Shown: piece by piece, positions 47,083 to 55,841 of the stretch | Layout: each line of letters begins with the position of its first letter | How positions within the stretch are numbered: position 1 is the first letter of the stretch | Program-made: the position numbers and the translations under genes | Source of the DNA: Methanoregulaceae archaeon | Lineage (GTDB): Bacteria > Armatimonadota > Fimbriimonadia > Fimbriimonadales > Fimbriimonadaceae | Direction of reading: 5' to 3' | DNA length: 64,000 nucleotides | Assembly: GCA_020850325.1 (NCBI GenBank) | Contig: JADZEW010000001.1 | Location: 124,001 to 188,000 of the forward strand | The notes under the pieces: model-generated | Seen by the model: the letters and a program-made list of their open reading frames with translations, nothing else | Database searches by the model: none | What the model was told of the DNA's origin: nothing

Positions 47083-48411
47083 TTAGGAAACTGCGACTAC
47101 TGGTGATTCAGGCAGCATCCGCGCGGACTCGGCCGACTGCACGATCGATCGGCCGTGCTCGATGAAGTACTCGAATTCGTCGCGGAAAACCTTGATCGCT
47201 CCCGCCACCGGCCACGCCGCCGCGTCACCGAGACCGCAGAACGACCGCCCGTCGATCTGCGAGCAAACTTCCTGCAGCAGTTCGATGTCACCCGACCGCC
47301 CGCCGCCCGAACGGATGCGCTCCATGATCTGCAAAAGCCACTTGGTGCCTTCGCGGCACGGGGTGCACTTGCCGCACGACTCATTCGCGTAGAACTGCGC
47401 GGTCCGCCAGATGAAGGTCACGATGCAGGTGTGCTCGTTGAGGAACATACACCCACCGGAGCCGACCATCGAGCCCGCTTCCGCCATCTCCTCGTAACCG
47501 ATGATCGCTCCGTCGCATTGCTGCGCGTTCATGATCGGAACCGATGAACCACCCGGCACGCAGGCTTTGAGCGCTCCGCCCTTCATGCCACCCGCCATCT
47601 CGAGCAAGTCCATCAACGACGTGCCGAACTCGATCTCGTAGTTGCCGGGCTTGTTCACGTGACCGGATACCGAGAAGATCTTGGTGCCGCGCGAGTTCTT
47701 GGTGGATGCCCCCAATGAGGCGTACCAGTTGCCGCCGTTGTTGATGATGAACGGCGCGCACGTGTAGGTCTCGACATTGTTGATGACCGTCGGTCGATCC
47801 CAGACTCCCGAGATCGTCGGCAGCGGCACGTGGGGGAACTTCAGACGCGGCATGCCGCGCTCGCCCATCAGGCTGGACATGAGCGCGCTCTCTTCCCCGC
47901 ACTCATAAGAGCCGGCGCCAAGGTGGATGTAGAGGTCGAAGTCGTACCCTGACCCTAAGATGTTCTTGCCGAGCAGTCCCGCCGCGTACGCCTCGTCGAT
48001 CGCCTTGCGTAATGCTTTCGCGGCATCGACAAACTCACCGCGGATGTAGATGTAACCCGCATCGCCCTGGGTCGCAAAACCGGCGATCGTCATGCCCTCG
48101 ATGAGCAGGAAGGGCGTGGTCTCCATGAGCTGCTTGTCTTTGAACGTGCCCGGCTCACCCTCGTCCGCGTTGCAGATCAAGTAGTGCTTCCCCTTCTTGT
48201 CCTTGGGGATACCGTTCCACTTGATCCACGTGGGGAATCCCGCGCCTCCTCGGCCCCGCAGTCCGCTGGCTTTGACCTCGTCGATGATGGCCTGCCGTTC
48301 CATGCCCAGCGCCTTCTTCAGCGCGGCGTAACCGCCCTTGGCTTGGTAGCCCGCAAGCGTGGCGTAGGCGGGGTCGTGCGAGTGTTCGAGCAGAAGCTTG
48401 TATTCACCCAT
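47083..48411 (-). CDS. nuoF: NADH-quinone oxidoreductase subunit F (NuoF), isolated
   Basis: A 442-residue flavoprotein subunit of respiratory complex I. The FMN/NADH region has GLRGRGGAGFPTWIKW and NADEGEPGTFKD; SLBB and the N3 iron-sulfur cluster motif follow (CGKCTPCREG and CGLGDAAAWP). It passes electrons from NADH to FMN and the Fe-S chain in the cytoplasmic arm. nuoE and nuoG are not adjacent: the upstream neighbour is the divergent ridA and the downstream neighbour a pilin. TAGAAT lies 12 nt before the ATG, so it seems to have its own promoter. Confidence 0.94.
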   Translation of the reverse strand: MGEYKLLLEHSHDPAYATLAGYQAKGGYAALKKALGMERQAIIDEVKASGLRGRGGAGFPTWIKWNGIPKDKKGKHYLICNADEGEPGTFKDKQLMETTPFLLIEGMTIAGFATQGDAGYIYIRGEFVDAAKALRKAIDEAYAAGLLGKNILGSGYDFDLYIHLGAGSYECGEESALMSSLMGERGMPRLKFPHVPLPTISGVWDRPTVINNVETYTCAPFIINNGGNWYASLGASTKNSRGTKIFSVSGHVNKPGNYEIEFGTSLMDLLEMAGGMKGGALKACVPGGSSVPIMNAQQCDGAIIGYEEMAEAGSMVGSGGCMFLNEHTCIVTFIWRTAQFYANESCGKCTPCREGTKWLLQIMERIRSGGGRSGDIELLQEVCSQIDGRSFCGLGDAAAWPVAGAIKVFRDEFEYFIEHGRSIVQSAESARMLPESPVVAVS

Positions 48412-48470
48412 GGTGCTCGCTAGATTCTACCGGCTCAGCGAGGGTGCCGTCGGCAGGTAGAACGTAGAGC

Positions 48471-48872
48471 ATGGAGCGTAAGAACGTTGGCAGCGGCCGC
48501 CCGTGGGAGGCCATCGTGGGCTATTCAAGGGTCGTGAGAGTCGGGCCGTTCGTGTATGTGACGGGAACCACCTCGACCGACGAGCACGGCGGGCTGGTTG
48601 GCGTGGGTGATCCGCAAGCCCAAACCAGGCAGGTCTTGAAGAATGTCGATTGGGCGCTAGACCAGGTCGGGGCTCGACGAGAGCATGTCGTGCGGACGCG
48701 CATCTACGTGAAGCACATCTCAGATTGGGAGCGAATCGGTAGGGTTCACAAGGAGTGGTTCGGCGACATCCTGCCGGCGACGACGATGGTCGAAGTCAGC
48801 CAACTCATCAACCCCGACATGCTCGTGGAGATCGAGGTGGACGCGGTCGTGAATGACGACGAGTCTCCGTGA
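48471..48872 (+). CDS. RidA/YjgF family protein
   Basis: A 133-residue protein with the chorismate-mutase-like RidA fold: IVGYSRVVRVGPFVYVTGTTSTDEHG, QVLKNVDWALDQVGARREHVVRTRIYV, and the C-terminal VEIEVDAVV with the conserved Glu. Canonical RidA deaminates reactive enamines and imines in the cytoplasm. The Arg of the active site (VVRTRIYV) is kept. It might protect against 2-aminoacrylate; the subgroup cannot be told from here. Confidence 0.88.
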   Translation: MERKNVGSGRPWEAIVGYSRVVRVGPFVYVTGTTSTDEHGGLVGVGDPQAQTRQVLKNVDWALDQVGARREHVVRTRIYVKHISDWERIGRVHKEWFGDILPATTMVEVSQLINPDMLVEIEVDAVVNDDESP

Positions 48873-48955
48873 CAGGGATGTGCTGCTGGTAGGGGAGTAC
48901 ATGTGGAGCAGGGTTGCACATGCGCACTGCCATGAGTTCCCTACCTTGGGTAGCT

Positions 48956-48985
48956 CACGTGGGGTAGGGATGTCTTGTGCCCTGC
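48956..48985. repeat. REP element, left flank of RAYT gene
   Basis: Starts CACGTGGGGTAGGGATG and ends TGTGCCCTGC. It is the inverted counterpart of 49489-49518 (about 27 of 30 positions agree) and direct counterpart of the solo copy at 6959. Confidence 0.85.
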
Positions 48986-49006
48986 AAAATCGTTGTATCT
49001 TAGAGA

Positions 49007-49486
49007 ATGCTCCCTGGAAGACCCAGGCGCCTCGCTCGCGAGCGTTACGTCGGTGAGTGGAGCATCGCCTTCACGGTGAATGTCTTCGATCGCCAGAAGA
49101 TCTTCGTGGATGACCAGATTGTCGCGGCCCATGTCGAGATGTTAGGCAAGGCGACCCGGGAGTTCGGGTGCGTCGCCCCGATTTACTGCTTCCTGCCCGA
49201 CCACGCCCACATCCTATTGATGGGAGTCTCCGAGAACTCCGACCTTCTGGCCGCGATCGTCAAGTACAAGAGCGTTTCTGGCTACTGGATGCATCAGCGG
49301 AAGTTGCCGAGGTGGCAACCCAGCTTCTACGACCACGTTCTGCGGGTAGAGGAAGATTGGCGCAACCAAGTTTGGTATATCGCGCAGAATCCGATTAGGG
49401 CTGGCCTTGCGCAGAACTGGAGCGAGTATCCGTATACCGGCTCGATTGGGTGCGATCTACATGAAATCGTGGCTGGATATGCCTGA
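49007..49486 (+). CDS. REP-associated tyrosine transposase (RAYT, Y1 HUH family)
   Basis: A 159-residue HUH single-strand transposase. The HUH motif is HAH within PDHAHILLMG, and the catalytic Tyr is likely the one in KYKSVSGYWMH. The tail WYIAQNPIRAGLAQNWSEYPY is a hallmark of this family. It should cut and join single-stranded REP DNA. It is bracketed by inverted REP elements (48956-48985, 49489-49518), and a further solo REP lies at 6959. TATCTT lies 5 nt before the ATG. The protein seems intact, so the element may be active or domesticated. Confidence 0.92.
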   Translation: MLPGRPRRLARERYVGEWSIAFTVNVFDRQKIFVDDQIVAAHVEMLGKATREFGCVAPIYCFLPDHAHILLMGVSENSDLLAAIVKYKSVSGYWMHQRKLPRWQPSFYDHVLRVEEDWRNQVWYIAQNPIRAGLAQNWSEYPYTGSIGCDLHEIVAGYA

Positions 49487-49488
49487 AA

Positions 49489-49518
49489 GCAGGGCACGAG
49501 GCATCCCTGCCCCACGTG
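49489..49518. repeat. REP element, right flank of RAYT gene
   Basis: Starts GCAGGGCACGAGGCATCCC and ends GCCCCACGTG. It is the reverse complement of the left-flank element with few differences and lies 2 nt beyond the RAYT stop codon. Confidence 0.85.
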
Positions 49519-49569
49519 ATGTTCTCGGGCTGCGGACCAGGGCACCCTGAAACTACCGTAGCCTGTGCG

Positions 49570-50583
49570 TCACGTTAACGGCTGCCGGAAGCTACTCGGC
49601 AGTTTGATCCGCGCATACGTCTCAATCGCGAACCGATCCGTCATTCCCGCAACGTAGTCCACCGCCCCCTGGATTCCCTCGAATCCCGACGGTAGATGAC
49701 CCGGTTCACAGTAGTGCTCGAACAGTTCCTGCACCAGGCGCTTGACCTTCTGCGTGTCCGGATAGAGCACTGGGTACTTCAAGTAAACGTGCTCGAAGAG
49801 CCACTCCTTCAAGTCGTTCATCAGTGCAAGAAGCTCGGGCGACATCGCGATCCGAGGCTGCTCCAGGCTGTTCTCGATCACATCCATCACCATCGTACCG
49901 ATCCTCTGGCTGTGACGCTCGCCCAGGGCCAAGAATCGATCCGGGATCGAGTCCACAATCCGCGAGCGCAGTGCATCGTCGATGTCGTGATTCATGTAGG
50001 CAATGCGATCGCTGAGTCGAACCACCGCCGCTTCCAGCGTGCTCGTCGGCTCACCATCGAAGGCGGTGAGATCCTTGCGGCCCTTGCTGTGGCCCCCGAT
50101 GCCCGCGCGCACCTCGTGGGTGAGGTTGAGATCCTCGAGCACATCCACAATCCGCAAGGACTGCTCGTAATGGCGGAAGTGGCCCCCAGTCGCCTCTCGC
50201 ACGCACTCGTCGAGGGCGCTCTCGCCCATGTGGCCGAACGGCGTGTGGCCGACATCGTGGCCGAGGGCAATCGCCTCGATGAGATCCTCGTTCAGCCGTA
50301 GGGCCCGCCCGATCGTGCGTGCCACCTGGGCGACTTCGAGCGAGTGGGTCAGCCGGGTGCGATAGTGATCGCCCGCGGGATCGATAAACACCTGGGTCTT
50401 GTGCTTCAGCCGCCGGAAGCTCTTCGAATGGAGGATTCGATCCCGGTCGCGCTGGAACACCGTGCGGATGGGATCCTGCTCTTCATCGCGAACCCTTCCC
50501 TGCGAGTCCGCCGCACACATGGCAAGAAGAGAGAGCGACTCCCGTTCACGCTGTTCGGTCCATTGGCGAATCGGATGCGTCAC
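49570..50583 (-). CDS. dgt: Deoxyguanosinetriphosphate triphosphohydrolase-like protein
   Basis: A 337-residue HD-domain phosphohydrolase. The metal ligands occur as His in RTRLTHSLEVAQVAR, His-Asp in ALGHDVGHTPFGHMGE, and the later Asp in LSDRIAYMNHDIDDALR. It hydrolyses dNTPs to deoxynucleoside and triphosphate, helping control nucleotide pools. The length fits the shorter, bacterial type-II-like dNTPases rather than E. coli Dgt (505 residues). The start codon is GTG at 50583. Confidence 0.9.
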   Translation of the reverse strand: MTHPIRQWTEQRERESLSLLAMCAADSQGRVRDEEQDPIRTVFQRDRDRILHSKSFRRLKHKTQVFIDPAGDHYRTRLTHSLEVAQVARTIGRALRLNEDLIEAIALGHDVGHTPFGHMGESALDECVREATGGHFRHYEQSLRIVDVLEDLNLTHEVRAGIGGHSKGRKDLTAFDGEPTSTLEAAVVRLSDRIAYMNHDIDDALRSRIVDSIPDRFLALGERHSQRIGTMVMDVIENSLEQPRIAMSPELLALMNDLKEWLFEHVYLKYPVLYPDTQKVKRLVQELFEHYCEPGHLPSGFEGIQGAVDYVAGMTDRFAIETYARIKLPSSFRQPLT

Positions 50584-50700
50584 TTACCTACAGACGAACC
50601 AGCAACGAAAAGTGAGCCAGCCACTGAACACCTGGGATCGGGCATGCGTCCCTACGGGTAAGCGTCTTCGGACGAATCGGTAAAAAGAGGGAAAACATCA

Positions 50701-51201
50701 ATGAAGCGTTTTGCAGCAGTCGTCGCCGTTTCCGGCGTCATCGCGGCGGCCATGGCCGCCACCACCATCATCGGCGCGTATGGCCAGGGGCGAGCCACCA
50801 ACGCCGCGGGAATGCGGTCAGAGTTCCACTTCGAAGCGCGAAAAGCCAATAGGGACGGACAGATTCGAGTCGGTGGTTTCGCGCGATTCATCGCCTTCGG
50901 CGGAACGAGCACCGTGCCCCAGAGCTGGGGAATCTATATGCCCGAAGTCCGCGGCGTAGGCAAGTCAGGCAACGTATGTCAGTTTGGCGGCCCCGCTCAG
51001 ATGCAGGTGAGGAATGGCGCTCACTATCACCTCGTCCGCGGCCATGCCGTGTTCAACGTCGCCGATCGGCGTAATGCGAACACCTCGACCGAGCCGGATC
51101 GAATCAGCGTTCGGTTTACGGATCTGGCTAACCGCACGTGGGATTACAGCGGCCTGGTCCACCAGGGCGACATCGTCGTGTTCGAGCGAATCGAGCAGTA
51201 G
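50701..51201 (+). CDS. Secreted protein of unknown function
   Basis: A 166-residue protein with a signal peptide (MKRFAAVVAVSGVIAAAMAATTIIGAYG) and a mature part rich in Gly, Phe and His: FHFEARKANRDGQIRVGGFARFIAF, NGAHYHLVRGHAVFNVADRRN and YSGLVHQGDIVVFERIE. It looks all-beta. GAGGG lies before the ATG. No family is recognised. It stands alone, divergent from dgt and convergent with the cysteine-rich operon. Confidence 0.65.
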   Translation: MKRFAAVVAVSGVIAAAMAATTIIGAYGQGRATNAAGMRSEFHFEARKANRDGQIRVGGFARFIAFGGTSTVPQSWGIYMPEVRGVGKSGNVCQFGGPAQMQVRNGAHYHLVRGHAVFNVADRRNANTSTEPDRISVRFTDLANRTWDYSGLVHQGDIVVFERIEQ

Positions 51202-51220
51202 TCCTGCGACAGCATAATGG

Positions 51221-51246
51221 ACCCCCGGCCAATTTTGGTCGGGGGT
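51221..51246. terminator. Hairpin between convergent transcripts
   Basis: ACCCCCGGCC-AATTTT-GGTCGGGGGT, a near-perfect 10-bp stem with one G-T pair. It lacks a long T-run on either side. It is 20 nt past the stop of the + strand gene and 14 nt past the stop of the minus-strand operon, and may serve both. Confidence 0.6.
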
Positions 51247-51259
51247 TCACATCGGGCCT

Positions 51260-51664
51260 TTAGGGGCACTGATGCTGTATCAAGTTATCGCCGCAGTCGC
51301 CGTGAGTAGCCCAGTTGACAGGACAGTTACCCGGCGTAGGGTTACCTGACATCACACCGGTCCACTTCCTGAATCCTGCTGGGGAGCAGGTCGACAACGG
51401 TGAGCAAATCCACACCGAGCAGAAGCCACGGCAGCAGCCATCTTCACCGGACAGATCCGCACACATATTCGAAGAGGGTCCAACCTGTTGTGGAGTACAC
51501 CCACTCGGACATGAGTTAGAAGGTGAGTAGTACGTGACGTTGCACAAACCCGCGAATCCCCACACGTTGGCGCCCGCCCACGCGAAGTTGTACAGTGAGC
51601 CAAGCAACAGGACCGTTGCAAGGACTACCGTCGACGTCTTACCACTGCCAGACCGGCTTCGCAT
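51260..51664 (-). CDS. Secreted 12-cysteine protein, last gene of redox operon
   Basis: A 134-residue protein with signal peptide (TVVLATVLLLGSLYNFAWA). The mature ~100 residues contain 12 Cys, an even number, in clusters CPSGC, GCCRGFCSVWIC, STC, NCPV, DCG and QCP, with several Trp. I know no exact family. The number and crowding of Cys, plus co-expression with two thioredoxin-fold proteins, recall the methylamine dehydrogenase light chain (six disulfides, Trp-derived cofactor) matured with MauD, but MauE and the heavy chain are missing, so this is only an analogy. The ATG at 51664 follows AAGG and overlaps the preceding gene by 26 nt. Confidence 0.6.
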   Translation of the reverse strand: MRSRSGSGKTSTVVLATVLLLGSLYNFAWAGANVWGFAGLCNVTYYSPSNSCPSGCTPQQVGPSSNMCADLSGEDGCCRGFCSVWICSPLSTCSPAGFRKWTGVMSGNPTPGNCPVNWATHGDCGDNLIQHQCP

Positions 51665-52202
51665 GATCCTTAACCTCAATCTTTTCCACCTTACCGCTCA
51701 GTCTCAGAACAAGAACTGTGTAACCTGACTCTCCCGCAATCTGCGCACCTGAAGAAGGATTATAGTCGACGAGGATCGGTAGTTCCTCTCCCCGGATCGC
51801 AAACCATTGCCCCATATCTTGTTTGCGAATCTGCGATGCCGTTTCGCGGGACCAGTACATCTGAGCGAAATGGTTGGGGGTTCCATCATAGAGTTCGTTA
51901 GGGCTTTTAACTCGGAAGGTTGCTTCGCCGTCGGCTAGACTCCAAGGGTTCCCAGGCTTCGCCAACTCCAAGAGCATCTCGGGCAATCCGGCGTCGCGAA
52001 AGTTGGTTCGTTCGGAAACCGGCAGTGGTCGGTGGGTCTTTCGATACACCTGCAGTTTCTCGCCAATGGAAGTGAGTTTCCCACGTGCGGCAGCGATGTC
52101 GTAGACTCTCGTGGGTTGCATCCCCTGGAATGCCATCAGGGACAGGGCGATGGCCGTGCCGATAAGAACGGCGCAGCACAGTTGAATTGACTTGATGTTC
52201 AT
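51639..52202 (-). CDS. Pseudopilin-like membrane-anchored protein of unknown function
   Basis: A 187-residue protein with one N-terminal hydrophobic helix (LCCAVLIGTAIALSLMAF) and then ARGKLTSIGEKLQVYRKTHRPLP, which resembles the helix and turn of GspG-type pseudopilins; the remainder (RVKSPNELYDGTP, GYTVLVLRLSGKVEKIEVKDH) is beta-like. A prepilin cleavage motif is lacking (no G/FTLIE), so processing as a pilin is doubtful. It overlaps the preceding thioredoxin-like gene by ATGA and the cysteine-rich gene by 26 nt, third gene of a tight four-gene operon. Confidence 0.55.
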   Translation of the reverse strand: MNIKSIQLCCAVLIGTAIALSLMAFQGMQPTRVYDIAAARGKLTSIGEKLQVYRKTHRPLPVSERTNFRDAGLPEMLLELAKPGNPWSLADGEATFRVKSPNELYDGTPNHFAQMYWSRETASQIRKQDMGQWFAIRGEELPILVDYNPSSGAQIAGESGYTVLVLRLSGKVEKIEVKDHAKPVWQW

Positions 52203-52696
52203 GGGTGTTGCTCCTTTGGAGGCTCGATTGCTCTCATGTTTGCTTCCGCAACTGCGGTAGCCAAGGCCATATCAGAGGAATGCTGAATGTAAGTAAGACG
52301 GCCATCTCTTACACGGTACACGCGAGGCAGATAGTAGGCATTGAGGCGCCTGACGATGTCGAGGGAGTGATCGAGAATCAACTCAGCACCAGGAACACGC
52401 CCCTTGAAGTTATGGGGCTCGGCAGTGACAACGACAACGGTCAGACTCTGCTTTCTAGCAATCCGGGACAGTTCCGCCAGGAGTAGATCATTGCAGGAAC
52501 AGGCCGAGATGAGGACAATTAGGCCCGTTTTGGGAAGACCCTGAAACTGGTTCAAGTCGGTTCCAAGGGGTAAGTCCTTTCGACTGGCAGTCCGTGGTGA
52601 TCGCTCTGACTCATGCGATCTTTGACGAGCGACGATCGACCCAGCGAACACGTTGTAGGCCAACAAGACATATAGGAGTGATGCCGAACGCGTCAT
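52199..52696 (-). CDS. Thioredoxin-fold exported protein with CSC motif
   Basis: A 165-residue protein with an N-terminal signal or anchor (SLLYVLLAYNVFAGSIVA). The layout fits a TlpA/MauD-like thioredoxin fold: strand GLIVLISACSCNDLLLAELSRIA with Cys-x-Cys in place of CxxC, strand LTVVVVTAEP, and YYLPRVYRVRDGRLTYIQ with the cis-Pro position. It may therefore have altered redox or isomerase properties. The ATG at 52696 lies 1 nt after the stop of the lipoprotein gene. Upstream in-frame sequence to 52855 overlaps that gene and is rejected. Confidence 0.55.
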   Translation of the reverse strand: MTRSASLLYVLLAYNVFAGSIVARQRSHESERSPRTASRKDLPLGTDLNQFQGLPKTGLIVLISACSCNDLLLAELSRIARKQSLTVVVVTAEPHNFKGRVPGAELILDHSLDIVRRLNAYYLPRVYRVRDGRLTYIQHSSDMALATAVAEANMRAIEPPKEQHP

Positions 52697-52697
52697 C

Positions 52698-53111
52698 CTA
52701 GTTCTTACTCCTTTCCTCGATGGGCAAGTCGAGATGTTGGATGGAACCTCTACTGAATCGCACCCGCTTTGGACAAGACAAGAGACCAAAGTGGAGTGAG
52801 AGCCTAGAGCCAGGGTCACTGTAGGCGACGCCGCCCCACGCGGTCCTCTGCACAAACTTTCTCATCTCAGTCACCGGGAGTTGACCCAAGAGAACGATGT
52901 TGGTGTCGCCACGACGTGAGACCCCGCTAGCTGCGTCAACGCACGGCTGGCAACCGCACACGACGAGGCAAGTAGCGCCGTCGAGTACGCTTGCGGACAC
53001 ATTCGGACCCTTGATTCCGTCAAGGTTGAACTGAGCGAGCACATCGTCTGACGGGCCACCGCACCCCACGAACAGTACCCATCCCAAGGCAAGTGCCCCA
53101 GCACTCCTCAT
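52698..53111 (-). CDS. Lipoprotein with thioredoxin-like CQPC motif
   Basis: A 137-residue protein. The leader ends in a lipobox (LFVGC, Cys18), so it should be a lipoprotein. The strand TCLVVCG runs into CQPC at the start of a helix, the thioredoxin arrangement, followed by TNIVLLGQLPVTEMRKFV. The domain is short. It is the first gene of the redox operon. TATAAT lies 7 nt before the ATG, so it is leaderless, and a perfect palindrome lies upstream (53145-53170). Confidence 0.55.
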   Translation of the reverse strand: MRSAGALALGWVLFVGCGGPSDDVLAQFNLDGIKGPNVSASVLDGATCLVVCGCQPCVDAASGVSRRGDTNIVLLGQLPVTEMRKFVQRTAWGGVAYSDPGSRLSLHFGLLSCPKRVRFSRGSIQHLDLPIEERSKN

Positions 53112-53118
53112 AGATCAC

Positions 53119-53124
53119 ATTATA
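53119..53124 (-). promoter_or_regulatory. Consensus -10 element of the redox operon
   Basis: TATAAT on the minus strand ends 7 nt before the ATG at 53111. The transcription start would fall at the start codon. Confidence 0.6.
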
Positions 53125-53144
53125 AGCGCATTTATGGAGAACTA

Positions 53145-53170
53145 TGCGACAAATTTCTCAAAATGTCGCA
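53145..53170. promoter_or_regulatory. Operator-like palindrome upstream of the redox operon
   Basis: TGCGACA (53145-53151) and TGTCGCA (53164-53170) are perfect inverted arms with a 12-bp A/T-rich centre, 20-45 bp upstream of the -10 element, where an activator or a repressor over the -35 region would bind. The arms are 19 bp apart, close to two helical turns. Confidence 0.55.
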
Positions 53171-53240
53171 AGTACTCTAGATGGCCTGGCCCGTACGGAC
53201 GCATCCATGCATCACGGGGGCACCACGAGAAGCGGGTGTA

Positions 53241-53650
53241 CTAAGAGTCTCGTTGAGCAGCGCGAATGCGCGCCAAAGCGCGCTCGATCTCGGCGGTCGC
53301 CTCTTGGCTGTTCATCGCCGCGTCCTCGCCACGCAAAGCGCGACGAGCGCGCTCAAGCCGCTCTTCTTCCTGACGGATGTCGATTTCCGACGCCCGAGAA
53401 GCCGAGTCGGCGAGAATGGTCAACCGCTCACCGCTGATCTCGGCAAAACCGCCCGAAACCGCGATGTGGTGGCGCTGACCCTTGCCGTCGAGGTACTCGA
53501 CGATGCCCGGCCGCAGGGCCGAAACCATCGGCAGGTGACCGGCCATAACGCCGAAGTAGCCTTCGATGCCCGGGGCGACAACGGCTTGGGCTCGGTCTTC
53601 AACGACCGAGCGGTCCGGTGCAACGATCGAAAGTTCGAAGTCTTTGGCCA

Positions 53651-53651
<1 letters not shown>
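53241..53651 (-). CDS. atpC: ATP synthase F1 subunit epsilon
   Basis: A 136-residue protein: beta-sandwich (FELSIVAPDRSVVEDRAQAVVAPGIEGYFGVMAGHLPMVSALRPG, in segments) and a C-terminal helical hairpin (EIDIRQEEERLERARRAL). It is part of the central stalk and inhibits ATP hydrolysis. The start ATG overlaps the atpD stop codon (TAATG), showing translational coupling. Confidence 0.95.
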
Positions 53652-55132
<1,481 letters not shown>

Positions 55133-55163
55133 TTAGAAAGACATCCTCCGAATTCGTGAAAAC

Positions 55164-55180
55164 GGCCCATGATGGGCCAC
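55164..55180 (-). terminator. Possible terminator between ClpS-like genes and atpD
   Basis: GGCCCA-tca-TGGGCC followed on the minus strand by GTTTTCACG. The stem is only 6 bp, so it is weak. Confidence 0.45.
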
Positions 55181-55231
55181 TGAAGAGGATACCCGCGAGG
55201 GGTGGGATTCCGCACCTGATATTCGTTCGGG

Positions 55232-55531
55232 CTAAAGCTCGGGGGTTACTTCGACGCGAATTCCGATCGTTGCGATGATTTCCGCCGCCGAGCAGCACTC
55301 TTCCTCGTTACCTACGTGTACGACAGAGTGCCCCAAGTGGTCGATTTCCCACGTCTCGATCCATGCCTCTTCCGGTGAGCAGTTCGTGGCGATGATCAAG
55401 ATTGTAATGACCTCTTCGTAGGTGTTGGTCTCGTTGTTGAACACCGTCACCAACCAGCGTTCACCACGGTTCTCATCCGCGGTGTACTCTTCCGGTCGAA
55501 TCTCGATGGAGGGGTTTACGACTCGTCCCAC
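55232..55531 (-). CDS. ClpS-like adaptor, paralog 2 with altered N-degron pocket
   Basis: A 99-residue protein with the ClpS core (WLVTVFNNETNTYEEVITILIIATNCSPEEAWIETWEIDHLGHSVV). Compared with E. coli ClpS, the Asn of the NDD motif is kept but the two Asp are Asn-Glu, and the pocket His of VHYQGKA is replaced by Asp, with His one residue later. N-degron binding may be changed or lost. The best start is a GTG at 55531, overlapping the preceding paralog by 16 nt; longer in-frame sequence is antisense-free but lies wholly inside that gene. Confidence 0.7.
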   Translation of the reverse strand: MGRVVNPSIEIRPEEYTADENRGERWLVTVFNNETNTYEEVITILIIATNCSPEEAWIETWEIDHLGHSVVHVGNEEECCSAAEIIATIGIRVEVTPEL

Positions 55532-55806
55532 TCTCGCTGCACCACGGTCCTGACCCCGATGGTCGAGATCATCGCCGCGACAACCTCGCACTCGGTGCGT
55601 TCGGCAAAGTGGCACGGTGCCTTGCCGTACGTGTGGGCCTCCCATGCCTCGATGAACGCCTCTTCGGCCATGCAACCCGTCGCCTTCATGAGGACGCCGA
55701 TGACCTCATCGAACGAGTTGAACTCGTTATTGAAGATCATGACCATCCAACGACCCGTGCCACTGGTCGACTCGATGACTTCAGGAAACAGGATTGGACG
55801 ACTCAT
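55516..55806 (-). CDS. ClpS-like adaptor, paralog 1
   Basis: A 96-residue protein aligning along its length with ClpS: MVMIFNNEFNSFDEVIGVLMKATG, EEAFIEAWEAHTYGKAPCHF. The Asn of NDD and the pocket His (in AHTYGKA versus VHYQGKA) are conserved; the Met gatekeeper position is Phe. ClpS delivers N-degron proteins to the ClpAP protease. No clpA or clpP is in this window. GAGAG lies upstream of the ATG, and TACAAT 11 nt upstream. Confidence 0.78.
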   Translation of the reverse strand: MSRPILFPEVIESTSGTGRWMVMIFNNEFNSFDEVIGVLMKATGCMAEEAFIEAWEAHTYGKAPCHFAERTECEVVAAMISTIGVRTVVQREWDES

Positions 55807-55841
55807 CTCGCTCTCTCATTGTAATGCAAGTTTTGCGCCGG

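Noticed and set aside
51260-51664. Direct assignment of the 12-Cys protein as methylamine dehydrogenase light chain
   Set aside because: The Cys count and a Leu-x-x-Cys-x-Pro-x-Gly...Trp stretch are suggestive, but the order of Cys differs, the heavy chain and MauE are missing, and I cannot run a profile search.
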